Source: Flavobacteriaceae bacterium
GTDB lineage: Bacteria; Bacteroidota; Bacteroidia; Flavobacteriales; Flavobacteriaceae
Reading direction: 5' to 3'
Length of the DNA: 64,000 bases
Assembly: GCA_017857815.1 (NCBI GenBank)
Contig: JAFMCL010000002.1
Span: 1 to 64,000, forward strand
The position numbers were made by a program, and so were the translations under genes. The notes beneath the pieces are model-generated. The model worked only from the letters and a program-made list of their open reading frames with translations. It was not told where the DNA came from and did no database searches. Position 1 is the first letter of the stretch, and each line of letters begins with the position of its first letter. This document shows, in pieces, positions 62,776-64,000 of this stretch.

Positions 62776-64000
62776 ATGTTTGTAGTAAAGAGAGACGGCC
62801 ACACTGAACCCATAATGTTTGATAAGATTACTGCACGTATTCGAAAACTTAATTATGGTTTAAATCCCCTAGTAGATCCTGTAAGAGTAGCGATGCGGGT
62901 TATCGAGGGGCTCTATGATGGTGTTACTACCTCGGAGCTAGATAATCTTGCCGCTGAAATCGCAGCGACAATGACCACCTCTCATCCAGATTATGCCCAA
63001 TTGGCAGCCAGAATCTCCGTTTCGAATTTACACAAAAACACTAAGAAGTCTTTTTCATCTACGATGAAAGACCTCTATGAATATGTCAACCCAAGAACAG
63101 GTAAAAAAGCACCCTTACTATCTGACGAAGTTTATAAAATTATTTCTGAAAATGCGGAAATAATTGATTCGAACATCATTTATAACAGGGATTTTGGATA
63201 TGATTTCTTTGGATTTAAAACACTAGAAAGATCATACTTGCTTAAGCTCAATGGACAAATCGTCGAGCGTCCACAACACATGCTCATGCGGGTTTCTATC
63301 GGAATTCACATGAATGATTTGGAATCGGCATTTGAAACTTATGAATTGATGTCCAAACGTTTTTTCACACATGCGACGCCTACGCTTTTCAACTCCGGTA
63401 CTCCAAAACCACAAATGTCATCTTGCTTCTTATTGGCAATGAAAGACGACAGTATTGATGGAATTTATGACACATTAAAACAGACCGCCAAGATTTCTCA
63501 ATCTGCAGGTGGCATAGGGCTTTCTATTCACAACGTACGCGCCACCGGCTCCTATATTTCTGGCACCAACGGAACTTCAAACGGAATTGTACCAATGCTG
63601 AGAGTTTTTAACGACACAGCCCGTTATGTTGATCAAGGTGGAGGAAAAAGAAAAGGCTCGTTTGCCATTTATGTTGAACCTTGGCATGCAGATATCTTTG
63701 CGTTTTTAGAATTGAAAAAAAACCACGGGAAAGAAGAAATGCGAGCCAGAGACCTTTTCTATGCGATGTGGCTTTCGGACCTTTTCATGAAGCGTGTTGA
63801 AGAAAACACGACATGGACACTGATGTGCCCGAACGAGTGTCCAGGACTTTATAGCTGTCATGGTGAGGAATTCGAAAAACTCTATACCAAATATGAGCGT
63901 GAAGGAAAAGGAAGAAAAACCATTAAAGCAAGAGAGCTTTGGGATAAAATATTAGAATCTCAAATAGAGACTGGCACGCCATACATGCTCTACAAAGATT
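62776..64000 (+). CDS. nrdA: Ribonucleoside-diphosphate reductase subunit alpha (partial, 3' end outside window)
   Basis: Large catalytic subunit of class I ribonucleotide reductase. The ATG at 62776 opens a frame that runs to the window edge (408 codons seen). The first 90 residues or so are an ATP-cone ([20 protein letters not shown]) for allosteric control by ATP/dATP. The catalytic domain follows with [12 protein letters not shown] and SSCFLL, where the first active-site cysteine lies, then [11 protein letters not shown]. The remaining radical-path residues and active-site cysteines lie beyond the window. Second gene of nrdB-nrdA. Confidence 0.97.
   Translation, partial: MFVVKRDGHTEPIMFDKITARIRKLNYGLNPLVDPVRVAMRVIEGLYDGVTTSELDNLAAEIAATMTTSHPDYAQLAARISVSNLHKNTKKSFSSTMKDLYEYVNPRTGKKAPLLSDEVYKIISENAEIIDSNIIYNRDFGYDFFGFKTLERSYLLKLNGQIVERPQHMLMRVSIGIHMNDLESAFETYELMSKRFFTHATPTLFNSGTPKPQMSSCFLLAMKDDSIDGIYDTLKQTAKISQSAGGIGLSIHNVRATGSYISGTNGTSNGIVPMLRVFNDTARYVDQGGGKRKGSFAIYVEPWHADIFAFLELKKNHGKEEMRARDLFYAMWLSDLFMKRVEENTTWTLMCPNECPGLYSCHGEEFEKLYTKYEREGKGRKTIKARELWDKILESQIETGTPYMLYKD

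Noticed and set aside
1-64000. tRNA, rRNA, CRISPR, insertion sequence, prophage or integrase signals
   Set aside because: None seen: intergenic gaps are short, no terminal repeats or transposase/integrase motifs were found, and gene content and base use are even throughout.

Overview
The window looks like a chromosomal segment from a marine-type Flavobacteriia (Bacteroidota). The evidence is an AT-rich sequence, an alternative complex III/cytochrome aa3 operon in the flavobacterial order, promoters of the TTTG/TTTA-N18..20-TANNTTTG type, and almost no Shine-Dalgarno sequences. Several genes start with TTG or GTG followed directly by AAA. No rRNA, tRNA, IS element, phage gene or CRISPR array was recognised. 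The region is dense housekeeping DNA and no gene-free stretch exceeds 300 bases.

Layout. 1-10797 (minus): respiratory operon actA-B-C-D-E-F-coxB-coxA, with coxA cut by the window edge. 10988-15936: a small SPOR protein, then the minus-strand rimP-nusA-infB operon, whose leader carries a terminator-like hairpin. 16172-18577: a secreted beta-helix protein and a two-CXXCH lipoprotein, which match a known but functionally unassigned gene pair. 18668-21260: a VWA protein plus a MoxR/Mg-chelatase-like AAA+ ATPase. 21264-29341: an Rrf2 regulator divergent from a complete assimilatory sulfate reduction operon (DUF2061, cysH, cysD, cysN, siroheme sulfite reductase with C-terminal extension, cobA, precorrin-2 dehydrogenase, ferredoxin reductase-like flavoprotein). 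29346-39834: mixed genes (Ig-like lipoprotein, ComF, glyS, exonuclease III, OmpA lipoprotein, aldo/keto reductase, double ABC ATPase, PolB-like exonuclease, serine hydrolase). 39871-53090: a heme biosynthesis region (hemB; hemA-C-D-E-F; an AraC regulator; hemH; hemJ), interrupted by an outer-membrane protein/Big_2-DM13 lipoprotein pair, a cation antiporter and a MATE pump. 53110-61497: sensor kinase, enoyl-CoA hydratase, PlsC, bacilliredoxin, TerB-DnaJ, HupE-like protein, dCMP deaminase, S41 protease, MarC and DUF3109. 61705-64000: nrdB and a partial nrdA.

The genes fit together as an aerobic heterotroph's core metabolism. Heme made by the hem genes supplies the many c- and a-type cytochromes of the act/cox operon. 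The cys operon makes its own siroheme for sulfite reduction. dCMP deaminase and ribonucleotide reductase feed deoxynucleotide synthesis. The best leads for new biology are regulatory: a hairpin plus U-tract in the rimP-nusA-infB leader, two perfect palindromes that each abut the -33 element of a large operon, and a hairpin between nrdB and nrdA. The protein-level leads are the beta-helix/cytochrome-like pair, the Big_2-DM13 lipoprotein with its barrel-like partner, and a 27-residue membrane peptide.
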